A stretch of 64,000 nt of DNA from Pseudodesulfovibrio alkaliphilus. GTDB lineage: Bacteria; Desulfobacterota; Desulfovibrionia; Desulfovibrionales; Desulfovibrionaceae. The stretch spans positions 248,001-312,000 of the forward strand of contig NZ_WODC01000002.1 in NCBI RefSeq assembly GCF_009729555.1, in the 5' to 3' direction. The position numbers were made by a program, and so were the translations under genes. The stretch's first letter is position 1. Each line of letters starts with the position of its first letter. The notes below the pieces were generated by a model that was not told where the DNA came from, did not search any database, and was given only the letters and a program-made list of their open reading frames with translations. Positions 1 to 7,810 of the stretch are shown here, piece after piece.

Positions 1-1044
1 CTTATCCTGCTGCTGCTTTTCGCCCTGTACCTGGGCTTTTCCATTGTCGAGCCCTTCCTGCACACATTGATCTTTTCCACTGTGCTGGCCGTGCTTTTTT
101 CCCCGGTGTTCACCTGGGTTCTCAAGGTGGTGCATGGCCGCCGCGCCCTTGCCTCGCTGCTTACGGTGTGCATCATCGTCTTTTGCCTGCTTTTGCCCAT
201 GACCTTTCTGGTGATGGCGCTCATCAGCCAGGGCGTGGAATCCCTGGTGTCCCTCAACGCCTGGGTGGCGCACGGCGGACTTGACGCCTTGACCAGCGGC
301 GAACGTCTGGAAGGCTACTTGGAGTGGCTCAGGCGCGAGTTGCCGTATTTGCGCATCGATCAACTGGATATTCAGGAAAGTGTCGTCAAGTATTCGCGGG
401 AATTCGCGCAGTTCATGCTCGGTCTTGGCACCATGCTGGTCCGGGACGCCGCCAAGGGAATATTGCATTTTCTGCTGATGGTCTTCATCCTTTTCTATTT
501 TCTGCGCGACGGGGCCAAGATGGTGGCGTATCTCAAGCTGCTCTCGCCCCTTCGGCCCCGCCAGGAGGATTTTATCATAGACAGTCTGCGGCGCGTGGCA
601 CGCGGGGTGCTCATGGGATGTCTGCTGGTGGCCGTGCTTCAGGGCATTGCCGGCGGCATCGGGCTTGCCTTTGTCGGGATACCGGCCTTTTTCTGGGGAG
701 CGATGATGGCCCTGGCCTCGCTCATCCCTGTGCTCGGTACGGGCTTGGTCTGGGTGCCCGCCGTGGGGTATCTGCTCCTTGCCGCGCAGTGGAAGGCGGC
801 TATCATGCTCGCCCTGTGGTGCGGCATCTTCGTGGTCGGCATTGACACCATCTTGCGGCCAATCTTCATGCGCGAGGCGTCGCGTGTGTCCACATTTTAT
901 ATTCTCCTGGCCATTCTCGGCGGGGTCTACACCTTCGGGATGCTCGGCATCTTTTACGGTCCACTTATCCTGAGTCTGGTCATGGTCATGCTGCAACTTT
1001 ATGTCGAAGAATATGCCGAAGATTTGAAGGATGGTTGCGAATGA
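1..1044 (+). CDS. AI-2E/PerM family permease, 5'-truncated by window edge
   Basis: The reading frame is open from the first base, so the true start lies to the left and 347 residues are visible. The protein is very hydrophobic, with helices at the start, a central soluble stretch and a C-terminal membrane bundle. It carries the family block GIPAFFWGAMMALASLIPVL followed by a Gly-Thr-Gly turn, typical of AI-2E/PerM (UPF0118) membrane proteins. Members export small molecules or Na+/H+; the substrate here cannot be read from sequence. Its TGA overlaps the ATG of the MltA-like lipoprotein (ATGA at 1041-1044), so the two genes are probably translationally coupled. The family call is firm and the transported compound unknown. 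Confidence 0.85.
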   Translation, partial: LILLLLFALYLGFSIVEPFLHTLIFSTVLAVLFSPVFTWVLKVVHGRRALASLLTVCIIVFCLLLPMTFLVMALISQGVESLVSLNAWVAHGGLDALTSGERLEGYLEWLRRELPYLRIDQLDIQESVVKYSREFAQFMLGLGTMLVRDAAKGILHFLLMVFILFYFLRDGAKMVAYLKLLSPLRPRQEDFIIDSLRRVARGVLMGCLLVAVLQGIAGGIGLAFVGIPAFFWGAMMALASLIPVLGTGLVWVPAVGYLLLAAQWKAAIMLALWCGIFVVGIDTILRPIFMREASRVSTFYILLAILGGVYTFGMLGIFYGPLILSLVMVMLQLYVEEYAEDLKDGCE

Positions 1045-2306
1045 ACCTGATTCGTCCGCTCTTTGTTCTCATTGTGCTGGCGTTCTGCCTCGGGGCATGC
1101 GCCAAGGATGCGCCCTTGCCCGAGCCTGTTCCGGCTCCCGCTCCGGAACCGCCGCCGACGCCGGAACCGGACCCGACACCGGCCTATGCGGCGGTGACTC
1201 GGGAAGAGGCAAAATCGCTGGCGTCGTCGCTTTCCAGGGACAGCCAGCACATAGAATCTTGGACCGCTCTGCGCCCCGTCCTTGAGGACAGCCTGCGCTA
1301 CATCCTGCGAAGGCCCCAGGGAGCTGTGGCCGTGAGCAGGCCTGGCCTGACGCTGACCTGGGCCCAGCTTGGCGACAGCGTGGCCGAGTTCATCGGCATG
1401 CTCTCTGCCCTTGACATCGACCCCACCCTGGCGGCCGACCGTTTCGTCTGGCTCAAGGTCATGCCCGGCACCCTGCTTACCGGCTACTACGAACCCTGGA
1501 TCGAGGCATCGCTGACGCGGCAGGGAGACTACCGTTATCCCATCTACGGCAAGCCGGACGATCTGAAAACAATAGATCTCGGTGCCTTCCATCCGCGCTG
1601 GCAGGGACAGTCGCTGGTCTATCGCCTGGACGGGGGCGGCATCAAACCCTACCATGACCGCAAGGCCATCGACGGCAAGGGGGTGCTGGCCGGCCGGGGT
1701 CACGAGATCGCCTGGGTCAAGGACCCGGTGGACATCTTCTTTTTGCAGATTCAGGGGTCGGGCCGACTGGTGCTGCCCGATGGCACTGTCAGGCATGTGC
1801 TCTACGGCGGTCGCAACGGGCATGAGTACGTTGCGCTGGGCAGGGTGCTCATCAACCGGGGATATGTGCCCAGAGAGGAGATGAGCATGCAGCGCATCCG
1901 GGAGTTTCTTGCGACCAACCCGGACAAGGCCCAGGCATTGATGTTCGAGAATCCTAGCTACGTCTTCTTTCACCTCTCGGACGAGGGACCATACGGAGCC
2001 ATGAACTCCATTCTCATGCCCCGGGTCAGTGTGGCCGTGGACAGAAGCATGACCCCGCTTGGCTCCGTGCTGGCGCTCAAGACCACCCTGATGGACCACG
2101 AGCGGGGTGTGGCCGAGCCGTTCATGGGCATCGTCCTTGCCCAGGATACGGGCGGAGCCATCCAGGGAACGCGCATGGACCTTTTCTGCGGCTCAAGCGA
2201 TCAGGCCGAGTTGCTGGCCGGGCATCTTCAGGAGCGTTCCGAGGTCTATATGCTCGTCAGCCGCCGGGTCCTCGGTGCGGTGGCTCAGGCCCCGGAGGTC
2301 CGGTAA
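1041..2306 (+). CDS. mltA: MltA-type membrane-bound lytic murein transglycosylase (lipoprotein)
   Basis: A 421-residue protein starting at ATG 1041, chosen over an upstream TTG because it gives a clean lipoprotein signal (hydrophobic helix, then the lipobox LGAC about 20 residues in). A Pro/Glu-rich linker follows. The MltA domain includes LLTGYYEPWIEASL and IFFLQIQGSGRLVLPDG, and the C-terminal 3D domain carries QDTGGAIQGTRMDLF, which holds the catalytic Asp of the family. MltA enzymes cleave the glycan strand of peptidoglycan to give 1,6-anhydro ends, acting at the inner face of the outer membrane. The ATGA overlap with the permease upstream indicates an operon. Length fits the family. Confidence 0.93.
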   Translation: MNLIRPLFVLIVLAFCLGACAKDAPLPEPVPAPAPEPPPTPEPDPTPAYAAVTREEAKSLASSLSRDSQHIESWTALRPVLEDSLRYILRRPQGAVAVSRPGLTLTWAQLGDSVAEFIGMLSALDIDPTLAADRFVWLKVMPGTLLTGYYEPWIEASLTRQGDYRYPIYGKPDDLKTIDLGAFHPRWQGQSLVYRLDGGGIKPYHDRKAIDGKGVLAGRGHEIAWVKDPVDIFFLQIQGSGRLVLPDGTVRHVLYGGRNGHEYVALGRVLINRGYVPREEMSMQRIREFLATNPDKAQALMFENPSYVFFHLSDEGPYGAMNSILMPRVSVAVDRSMTPLGSVLALKTTLMDHERGVAEPFMGIVLAQDTGGAIQGTRMDLFCGSSDQAELLAGHLQERSEVYMLVSRRVLGAVAQAPEVR

Positions 2307-2464
2307 GGGGCGGCGTTACGGCTCGGCGCGGCCCGGCGGCGTTCGGCCGCAGGAAGGCATGGTTCGATTCGGGGGCGGGCGGCGAAGGCCCGCAGGTCGC
2401 AGCAGCGCTCCCAGCTTTTGGTGTGCCCCTGGCAATTGTCGTCCTTGCAATAGTACAGATACAT
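2285..2464 (-). CDS. small Cys-containing protein of unknown function
   Basis: A 59-codon frame starts at ATG 2464 behind a strong ribosome site (AGGGAGG, 5 nt upstream on the minus strand). The N-terminal half (YLYYCKDDNCQGHTKSWERC) is rich in Cys, His and Tyr and looks selected. The C-terminal half is Arg/Ala/Pro-rich and may be tail sequence running into the convergent MltA gene, with 22 bp of overlap. Cys at positions 6, 11, 20 and 21 could bind a metal. I do not recognise a family. It lies downstream of the Rrf2 regulator on the same strand, with a 184 bp gap. Confidence 0.45.
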   Translation of the reverse strand: MYLYYCKDDNCQGHTKSWERCCDLRAFAARPRIEPCLPAAERRRAAPSRNAAPYRTSGA

Positions 2465-2648
2465 GGCGACCTCCCTTTGTTGGACGGGTCTGCTGTCTTG
2501 TCGGTCCATGTCCTCTGATACGATAGGGGCGGCGTACGAAGAAAACGGCATTTGGCGGACGGCAGGAGCGGGGCGGCGAGCGGCGGGGTAAAGAGCAGCC
2601 CATTCATGTCGTCGGTGAGCGGTGGGTTTTCGTCGGGGAGCGCGGAAG

Positions 2649-3071
2649 CTAGTCCGTGCCGCAGGGCAGATCGCCAGAGAGCAGGTCGGCCAGGGTGATG
2701 GCGTCCAGTTCTCGCTCCATGGCCCGTGAGGCTCGCTCCCAGACGGTGCGGGTCAAACAGTCTTCCGAGCGATTACAGACCGTCTCGCAGTCGAGGCAGG
2801 TGGCGATGTTGGCCGAACCTTCCATGGTGCGAACAATCTCGCCCAGGGTAATGTCCGCCGGGTTGCCATCCAGCATGTGGCCGCCGGAAGCGCCGCGCAT
2901 CGAGGCTATCATGCCCGCCTGTTTCAGCGGACGGATGATCTGTTCGATGAAGGGTGCGGAAATGCCGGTGCTCTTGGCCAGATCAGCCGTGCATATGGGC
3001 GTTTCGCCCTCGCGGGCGGCGAGTTCGAGCAGGAGTCTTGCGGCGTAGCGCGATCGGGCTGAGAGTTTCAT
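2649..3071 (-). CDS. Rrf2 family transcriptional regulator
   Basis: A 140-residue protein with an N-terminal winged helix (KLSARSRYAARLLLELA, then STGISAPFIEQIIRPLKQAG) and the typical Rrf2 segment ASGGHMLDGNPADITLGEIV. A cysteine cluster CLDCETVCNRSEDC near residue 93 resembles the cluster-binding loop of IscR/NsrR-type members, so Fe-S-based sensing of redox state, NO or cluster supply is likely but unproven. No Fe-S assembly genes adjoin it. The target may be the small protein downstream or genes elsewhere. The Shine-Dalgarno is weak, but the start matches the usual family N-terminus. Confidence 0.9.
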   Translation of the reverse strand: MKLSARSRYAARLLLELAAREGETPICTADLAKSTGISAPFIEQIIRPLKQAGMIASMRGASGGHMLDGNPADITLGEIVRTMEGSANIATCLDCETVCNRSEDCLTRTVWERASRAMERELDAITLADLLSGDLPCGTD

Positions 3072-3234
3072 GGCGTGTGTTCAGGGCGTTTGGGCACCGC
3101 CTCCGTTTTGAGAGGAACGAAATCATCGACCAGAGTAATTATGAGTAAATCAATCGGGTATGCCCGTCAAGGCGCATCGTCGCCGGGGCAGCGTACACCA
3201 GCCCGGGCCACGGCCCGGCAAGAGCGGAGAATCC

Positions 3235-3636
3235 ATGCAGTACGTAGCGCTTCTTGAGCAGGAAAAACGCGGCTATTCCGTGACCTTTCCTGACTTTCCC
3301 GAGTGTACGACATTTGGTGCGGACATGGACGAAGCCATTGATCAGGCGCACGAGGCCCTGGCCCTGTATGTGGAGTATTTTCTGGAGCAGGGCGGCGCTT
3401 TGCCCGAGCCCATGACCAAAAAGGTCGTGCTCGCGCTCCCCGGAGCAGAGGGGAAAAGGGCCATCAACATCAACGTGCTGGCCGAGGGCGGCGATTTTGT
3501 GGAATTGGAGGTGGGTATGCACGTCCATCTGCTGGGCCGTCTTGAGCGGTATTGCCGCGATCACGGCATCTCCCCGGCCGATTTCCTGGCCGTGGCCGCT
3601 CGCCATGCCTTGCGGGCCGATATCCTGAACGACTAG
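3235..3636 (+). CDS. orphan HicB-like antitoxin-family protein
   Basis: A 133-residue protein. The N-terminal part (YVALLEQEKRGYSVTFPDFP, then the typical CTTFGADMDEAIDQAHEAL) is the HicB RNase-H-like fold. The C-terminal part (LGRLERYCRDHGISPADFLA) resembles a ribbon-helix-helix or HTH DNA-binding tail. In complete modules HicB neutralises the small RNase HicA, but no HicA-like frame is visible upstream (3072-3234) or downstream, where the DUF922 gene converges. I start at ATG 3235, where homology begins; the ribosome site is only a weak GAGCGGAG. It may be a solitary regulator or a remnant of a toxin-antitoxin pair. Confidence 0.8.
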   Translation: MQYVALLEQEKRGYSVTFPDFPECTTFGADMDEAIDQAHEALALYVEYFLEQGGALPEPMTKKVVLALPGAEGKRAININVLAEGGDFVELEVGMHVHLLGRLERYCRDHGISPADFLAVAARHALRADILND

Positions 3637-4232
3637 TCCGGCCTATGGCTGGTGTAGGCTTGCTGGTTCCGACCGTGGTCGGTCAGGGCGTCGTAGGCGC
3701 GTTGGCGCTCCTTCAAGGTCTGCAGGGCGGCGTCGCCCAGCGCTTTGACAACGTCGCGGACTGTGGCGCAGTGAAGATCTGTCAGGGAGTTGAATGCCTC
3801 ATCCAGTTCCTGGGCGGCCCTCAGGGCTATTTCGCCGTGGACCAGCTCGTGCTCGGTGAGCCGGTCCAGATGCTCCTGCCACCAGCGCAGCGTCTTGGCG
3901 TCCTGGGTTTGCGCCAGCCGGGGATACTTGTAGACGATGTGCAGATAGACCGTGGCCTTGTCCATGGTGCAGCTGTCGTTGCGCCGGGTCCAGGTGAATT
4001 CGTAGCGGATGTCGGAGCGGGTATGGGCCTGAAAGGTACGTCCGTCCTGCTCGATGGGCGATTGGAGTGTGAGGTTTTCGGCAATCTCCATGGGAGTCAG
4101 TCCGTCCACCGGATAGTGTTCGGTGGCCGTGGTAATCACCACTTCGGCATGGGTCGGGACTGCAAAGAGCGTCAGGAGGGCCAGCAGCAGGGAGCATGCG
4201 CCCGGTGTTGCCATGTTCATATGCGTCTTCAT
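3633..4232 (-). CDS. DUF922-type secreted protein with HExxH motif
   Basis: A 199-residue protein with an N-terminal signal peptide (hydrophobic stretch ending near THA) and then a DUF922-like domain. The diagnostic features are an FTWTRRNDSC segment, a Cys-Met-Asp region and HELVHGEIA near residue 130, a zincin-type HExxH. The family is annotated as predicted secreted Zn-dependent protease; activity is not established. The stop codon shares the bases CTAG with the convergent HicB-like gene (4 bp overlap). It lies downstream of the ORP-like operon on the same strand but is separated from it by a hairpin-bearing gap of 196 bp. Confidence 0.8.
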   Translation of the reverse strand: MKTHMNMATPGACSLLLALLTLFAVPTHAEVVITTATEHYPVDGLTPMEIAENLTLQSPIEQDGRTFQAHTRSDIRYEFTWTRRNDSCTMDKATVYLHIVYKYPRLAQTQDAKTLRWWQEHLDRLTEHELVHGEIALRAAQELDEAFNSLTDLHCATVRDVVKALGDAALQTLKERQRAYDALTDHGRNQQAYTSHRPD

Positions 4233-4334
4233 GGAGCCTCTATGTAGTCGACTTGAACATCCATTTGACCATATCGGGCCGGTCTCGGCAAGACAGATCG
4301 GCGTAGACGGGACGCAGTAGAGCTGATGCCAACC

Positions 4335-4389
4335 GGCTGTTCACGGAGTCGGCTGCGCAGGGCTGCGTTGCCGGGACTCGTGAACAGCC
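4335..4389. repeat. long inverted repeat, possible terminator or processed hairpin
   Basis: GGCTGTTCAC (4335-4344) pairs with GTGAACAGCC (4380-4389), and with one bulge the stem extends through GAGTC/GACTC. It lies between the last gene of the 4.4-8.8 kb operon and the DUF922 gene. There is no T-run on either strand, so a standard intrinsic terminator is doubtful. Confidence 0.5.
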
Positions 4390-4428
4390 GTCGGGAATGG
4401 GCTGTCTTGTTTGCCGGAGTCTGATTGG

Positions 4429-4794
4429 TCAGGCGAAGACGGTGGGCGGCATATACGGATGTGCGCCTTCAATGACTTCAATGCCTGCCTTGGCGTGGAT
4501 CTTGGTCACGAGGTCGTCGTAGTATGGACAGTGATCCACCAGACACGGTCCGACGTGAATTTTCGTGGGCTGTTCCTTAAGGGGCATATTCCACAGTTTC
4601 ACCTGGACCAGCCGCTGGACGATGCTCGTGCCCGGGCAGCCGCCGCAATTGAGGATGCCGATGATCTCGGCGTCCATGTCCTTGTAGCGGTTGAAGTATC
4701 CTTCGCGGCGATTGAAGGCGACCATGCAGCGGGAGCAGCCGATGCAGACATCGTCCATGGTGTTGCGGCAGCCGATGATCAGAATCTTCTCCAT
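4429..4794 (-). CDS. CGGC-domain protein, last gene of ORP-like operon
   Basis: A 121-residue protein rich in cysteine: ILIIGCRNTMDDVCIGCSRC at the N-terminus, NCGGCPG in the middle and VGPCLVDHCPYY near the C-terminus. This is the CGGC domain layout, thought to bind metal, and it occurs in anaerobes. I start at the second of two adjacent ATGs (4794), six bases from the strong AAGGAGG; the first ATG is too close to it. It is the distal gene of the eight-gene operon, 57 bp after the receiver-like gene, so it probably contributes to metal or cluster chemistry along with the NifX/MinD proteins. Specific role unknown. Confidence 0.82.
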   Translation of the reverse strand: MEKILIIGCRNTMDDVCIGCSRCMVAFNRREGYFNRYKDMDAEIIGILNCGGCPGTSIVQRLVQVKLWNMPLKEQPTKIHVGPCLVDHCPYYDDLVTKIHAKAGIEVIEGAHPYMPPTVFA

Positions 4795-4851
4795 CATTTC
4801 CTCCTTGCGCGATTCGACAGGAGGGCTTTGGCCCCTCCCGTGTGGCACTGG

Positions 4852-5214
4852 TTATACAAAGCGCGAAAAGATTTCAGCTATCCGCTTTCCGTCTTCTTCG
4901 TCAGGGGTTGGCGGGATGGCGGCCAGGATGCCGAGCCCTTCGCTCGCCTCGTGGAATTCCTCGTCGGTAAGCGGGCTGACCACGGCCGTATTGACCATGG
5001 CGTTGACCATCATGATGTCTGTCACCAGTTTCAATGGGTCGGCGTCTGGCAATCCCTCGTCGATGATGGCGAAGGCGGGGGCTCCGGTACGCACTATTTC
5101 CAAGGTGGCCGAGGCTGTGGGGGCGAAGACGAGTTCGCATCCCTTGAGGCGTTTGAGTTGGGCCAGGAATGTTCCCAGTTGCTGGCTGCGCGGGGATGCT
5201 ATGACGATGAGCAT
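4852..5214 (-). CDS. receiver-like (CheY-fold) stand-alone protein
   Basis: A 120-residue protein with alternating beta strands and helices like a receiver domain: LIVIASPRSQQ at the start and FAIIDEGLPDADPL in the middle, with Asp at the usual phospho-acceptor place. The switch Thr and Lys are not clearly conserved (AVVSPLTDEEFHEA follows), so it may be a degenerate receiver. The start at ATG 5214 has GGAGAAG upstream. It sits inside the ORP-like operon between the FmdB-like and CGGC genes, and no kinase gene lies in the window. A signalling role is inference. Confidence 0.6.
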   Translation of the reverse strand: MLIVIASPRSQQLGTFLAQLKRLKGCELVFAPTASATLEIVRTGAPAFAIIDEGLPDADPLKLVTDIMMVNAMVNTAVVSPLTDEEFHEASEGLGILAAIPPTPDEEDGKRIAEIFSRFV

Positions 5215-5269
5215 GTGTGCTTCTCCGATGTGTGGCGGATGGGTGATGAAGGAGATGGCGGCACGGTGG

Positions 5270-5524
5270 TTATCCCGAGTTCCTGCCGCAGCATGAGCCG
5301 GGTCCGGCACAACCCGGGTGGCCGGGCGTGGAGCCGCAGCAACCCGTGTCGCCTGGGCCGGGGAGAGACTGTGCGCTTTTTCCGGTCAGGGAACTGGTGG
5401 CGGACATTGCCCGTCGGGTGCTCTTGCTGCCGCACTGGGGGCACAGCACCGGGGCGTCGCTGTGCAGGACGATGACCTCGCCGTCATAACCGCACTCCGT
5501 GCAGAGAACGTCGTAGATAGGCAT
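5270..5524 (-). CDS. FmdB-type small zinc ribbon protein
   Basis: An 84-residue protein with the FmdB/CxxC_CXXC_SSSS layout: MPIYDVLCTECGYDGE, then a second pair in LCPQCGSKSTRRAMSA. The four cysteines should bind one zinc. The C-terminal tail is unusual, with several extra Cys among Gly and Pro (GCCGSTPGHPGCAGPGSCCG). A strong GGAGG precedes ATG 5524. It overlaps no neighbour and is in the same operon as the NifX and MinD proteins. FmdB-like proteins are often regulators or assembly helpers near metalloenzymes, but the function here is not known. Confidence 0.85.
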   Translation of the reverse strand: MPIYDVLCTECGYDGEVIVLHSDAPVLCPQCGSKSTRRAMSATSSLTGKSAQSLPGPGDTGCCGSTPGHPGCAGPGSCCGRNSG

Positions 5525-5591
5525 GGCTTTCCTCCGTGTGGTTATGGCGCGGGGACGGTCCTTTGGTGGCCCGTCCCCGGCGATAAAACCT

Positions 5592-5966
5592 CTATTGGCC
5601 GCCGCCGCAGGTGAATTCCTGGGTGAAGCGGGGCAGGGAGCCTTCGATAAAGGCCCGAATGGCTGCGGCGACAGTGGCCGTTCCGTTGCCGTGATAAACG
5701 TCGATGCCTACCTGGTTGAACCCCATGAGCGGGCGCATGCCCATGCCGCCGGAGATGAGTACCTTGATGTCGTTTTGGGCCAGATGGTTGACCGGGGCCA
5801 TGCAGCCGCCCTGCTGGTGCGGTACATTGGGCAGGGTGCGTACATCCTTGATCTTGCCGTCCTCGATTTCCACCACGGTGTAAATATCGCAGTGGCCGAA
5901 GTGGGCGTCGATAGAGGCGTCCATGCCGCCGGGGGCGACGGTGGGAAGGGCTACGAGAGTATTCAT
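5592..5966 (-). CDS. NifX/NifB-type (orange-protein-like) cofactor-binding protein 2
   Basis: A 124-residue protein of the dinitrogenase Fe-Mo cofactor family (NifX/NafY/ORP fold). Visible family marks are MDASIDAHFGHCDIYTVVEI at the N-terminus, QQGGCMAPVNHLAQNDIKVL and the loop ISGGMGMRP. It ends in the Cys/Gly tail TCGGGQ. Such proteins bind metal clusters, for example the Mo-Cu cluster of the Desulfovibrio orange protein. It has a strong AAGGAG and lies directly after the two ferredoxin-MinD ATPases, the association seen in the D. vulgaris orp locus. Which metal it binds cannot be told. There is no nitrogenase in the window, so nitrogen fixation is not implied. Confidence 0.88.
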   Translation of the reverse strand: MNTLVALPTVAPGGMDASIDAHFGHCDIYTVVEIEDGKIKDVRTLPNVPHQQGGCMAPVNHLAQNDIKVLISGGMGMRPLMGFNQVGIDVYHGNGTATVAAAIRAFIEGSLPRFTQEFTCGGGQ

Positions 5967-6053
5967 GAGCTTGTCTCCTTGTCGGATATTTGGTGTTTAC
6001 GGTTTGTTTCCGGCATTGGACCGGGAGCGGAAAACTGATTTGGCGGGGTGGGG

Positions 6054-6944
6054 TTATCCCGCTTCGAGACGGGCCAGAATGGCTGTCCAGGCTGTCTTGA
6101 GCGTGTCCGAGAGCTGGCCGCGGTCATATTCGGTCACCACCTGTCGGTTGACCATTGCGTCTGTTACTGCGCGGTCATGGGGCAGACGGCAGACAACCGG
6201 ATACCCCTTGCCCGAGCAATAGGCCTCAATGGCGTCCGCTTGGGTTGGATTGATGTCCCATTTATTGATGATCACCGCAACGCGAGTGCGGAATCCTTCG
6301 CACAGTTCGGCTACGCGCATGAGATCGTGCATGCCCGAAGGGGTTGGCTCGGTGATGAGCACGGCCAGGTCCGTGCCGGCCAGCGAACTGATCACCGGGC
6401 ACCCGATGCCGGGAGCTCCGTCCGAGAGGACCAGCCCGAGTCCGCGCTCCTCGGCGATGGCCCGGGCCTCGCGCTTGAGCAGGGTAACGAGTCGGCCGGA
6501 GTTCTCCTCGCCGGGAAAGAGCTGGGCGTGGACCATGGTGCCGAAACGGGTGTCCGAGACATACCATTCTCCACAGTGCCGCTCGGGAAAGGCGATGGCC
6601 TGTGCCGGGCACAGGGCAACGCAAACCTTGCACCCCTCGCAGCGAAACGGCAGGACGCTGTAAGCCGAATCCGGGTTTGCGTCATCCGGCCCGGCGATGG
6701 CGTCGAACCGGCAAAGCTCTGCGCATTGGCCGCAACCGATGCACATTTCAGGATCAATGACGGCCTCGTTGCCGGACCGGAATTCATGTTCAACCCTATG
6801 GCGCGGATCAAGGAGGAGGTGCAGATCCGGGGCGTCCACATCCAGGTCGCAGAGGACCGTGTCCTCGGCCAGATGGGCGAAGGCCCCGGCAATGGAGGTC
6901 TTGCCTGCGCCGCCCTTACCGCTGATGACCACTATCTCGCGCAT
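6054..6944 (-). CDS. MinD-superfamily P-loop ATPase with inserted ferredoxin domain (second copy)
   Basis: A 296-residue protein. The deviant Walker A SGKGGAGKTS lies at the N-terminus and DLDVDAPDLHLLL follows. An inserted 2x[4Fe-4S] domain has CIGCGQCAELC and CEGCKVCVALCP between about residues 68 and 115. The MinD fold then resumes (SDGAPGIGCPV, TEPTPSGMHDL, NKWDIN). These proteins accompany NifX/ORP proteins and are thought to use ATP in assembling or inserting clusters. It overlaps the preceding paralogue by 13 bp, so the two are probably co-translated and may form a heterodimer, as the related pair in the D. vulgaris orp operons is thought to do. Confidence 0.92.
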   Translation of the reverse strand: MREIVVISGKGGAGKTSIAGAFAHLAEDTVLCDLDVDAPDLHLLLDPRHRVEHEFRSGNEAVIDPEMCIGCGQCAELCRFDAIAGPDDANPDSAYSVLPFRCEGCKVCVALCPAQAIAFPERHCGEWYVSDTRFGTMVHAQLFPGEENSGRLVTLLKREARAIAEERGLGLVLSDGAPGIGCPVISSLAGTDLAVLITEPTPSGMHDLMRVAELCEGFRTRVAVIINKWDINPTQADAIEAYCSGKGYPVVCRLPHDRAVTDAMVNRQVVTEYDRGQLSDTLKTAWTAILARLEAG

Positions 6945-7810
6945 GCTGCCACCTTTTCCCGAACCGCTTCGCGCATGTTGTTGCGCAGTTGGCGGAAGGT
7001 TCCCCTGAGGGGAGCCACAGCCTCGGCCACCACCTCGCCACGCGAGTATGCCTCGGCCACGGCCCGGTCAAAGGGAATTTCCGCCCATACCGGGATGCCT
7101 TTGTCAGCGCAGAACCGCTTTACGGAATCGTCGCCGATGCCGGCCCGGTTGATGACTGCGCCCATGGGCTTGCCAAAGGGCGAAAACGCCTCCCAGGCGA
7201 GCTTGAAGTCGTGCAGTCCAAAGGGGGTAGGCTCGGTAACAAGAACCACGCAGTCCGCGTCGATAACCGCACTTACGGCCGGGCAGCTGACTCCGGGGGG
7301 GGCATCCACAATGATGTCGGAGCCGTTGTCGGCGGCGGCAATATCCGCAAAGAGGGCCTTGACCTGTCGCATCAATGGCGGACTCATGGCCTCGCCCACA
7401 CGTAGGCGGCCCATGACAAACCGGGTGCCGCCAGCACGGCCGTGGCAGATCTCGCCGAGCTGCCGCCGGCCCGGAGAGAGCGCCCCCTCGGGGCAGATCG
7501 CGAGGCAGCCGCCGCAGCCGTGGCACATCTCCGGGAAGATGAGCAATGTGTCTCCCATGACAGTGATGGCCTTGAACTGGCACAGGGTGGAGCATTCTCG
7601 GCACAGGGTGCACTTGGATTCGTCAGCTTCCGGTATTTCGATGTAGGCAGGGTCGATTCTGCTGATCTCCGGCTTGAGAAAGAGATGCAGATTAGGTTCC
7701 TCCACATCAAGGTCCACGGCCGTCACCGGGTCGCCCCAAAGGGAGACCAGCGACGAGGCCACCGTGGTTTTGCCGGTGCCTCCCTTGCCGCTGGCTATGG
7801 CGTAGATCAC
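6932..7810 (-). CDS. MinD-superfamily P-loop ATPase with inserted ferredoxin domain (first copy)
   Basis: A 292-residue paralogue of the next gene. Walker A is SGKGGTGKTT, the ferredoxin insert has CTLCRECSTLC and CHGCGGCLAICP, and the MinD core continues with DAPPGVSCPAVSA and TEPTPFGLHDF. It starts with GTG at 7810, overlapping the stop of the upstream NifX-like gene as GTGA, which argues for coupled translation. The role inferred from family and context is ATP-driven assembly or transfer of a metal cluster involving the two NifX-like proteins of this operon. Both Cys sets look complete, so two [4Fe-4S] clusters are expected. Confidence 0.92.
   Translation of the reverse strand: MIYAIASGKGGTGKTTVASSLVSLWGDPVTAVDLDVEEPNLHLFLKPEISRIDPAYIEIPEADESKCTLCRECSTLCQFKAITVMGDTLLIFPEMCHGCGGCLAICPEGALSPGRRQLGEICHGRAGGTRFVMGRLRVGEAMSPPLMRQVKALFADIAAADNGSDIIVDAPPGVSCPAVSAVIDADCVVLVTEPTPFGLHDFKLAWEAFSPFGKPMGAVINRAGIGDDSVKRFCADKGIPVWAEIPFDRAVAEAYSRGEVVAEAVAPLRGTFRQLRNNMREAVREKVAACAR

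Noticed and set aside
4411-5475. 354-codon plus-strand frame opposite the CGGC, receiver-like and FmdB genes
   Set aside because: The minus strand has three short genes with ribosome sites and Cys motifs; the plus frame has none.
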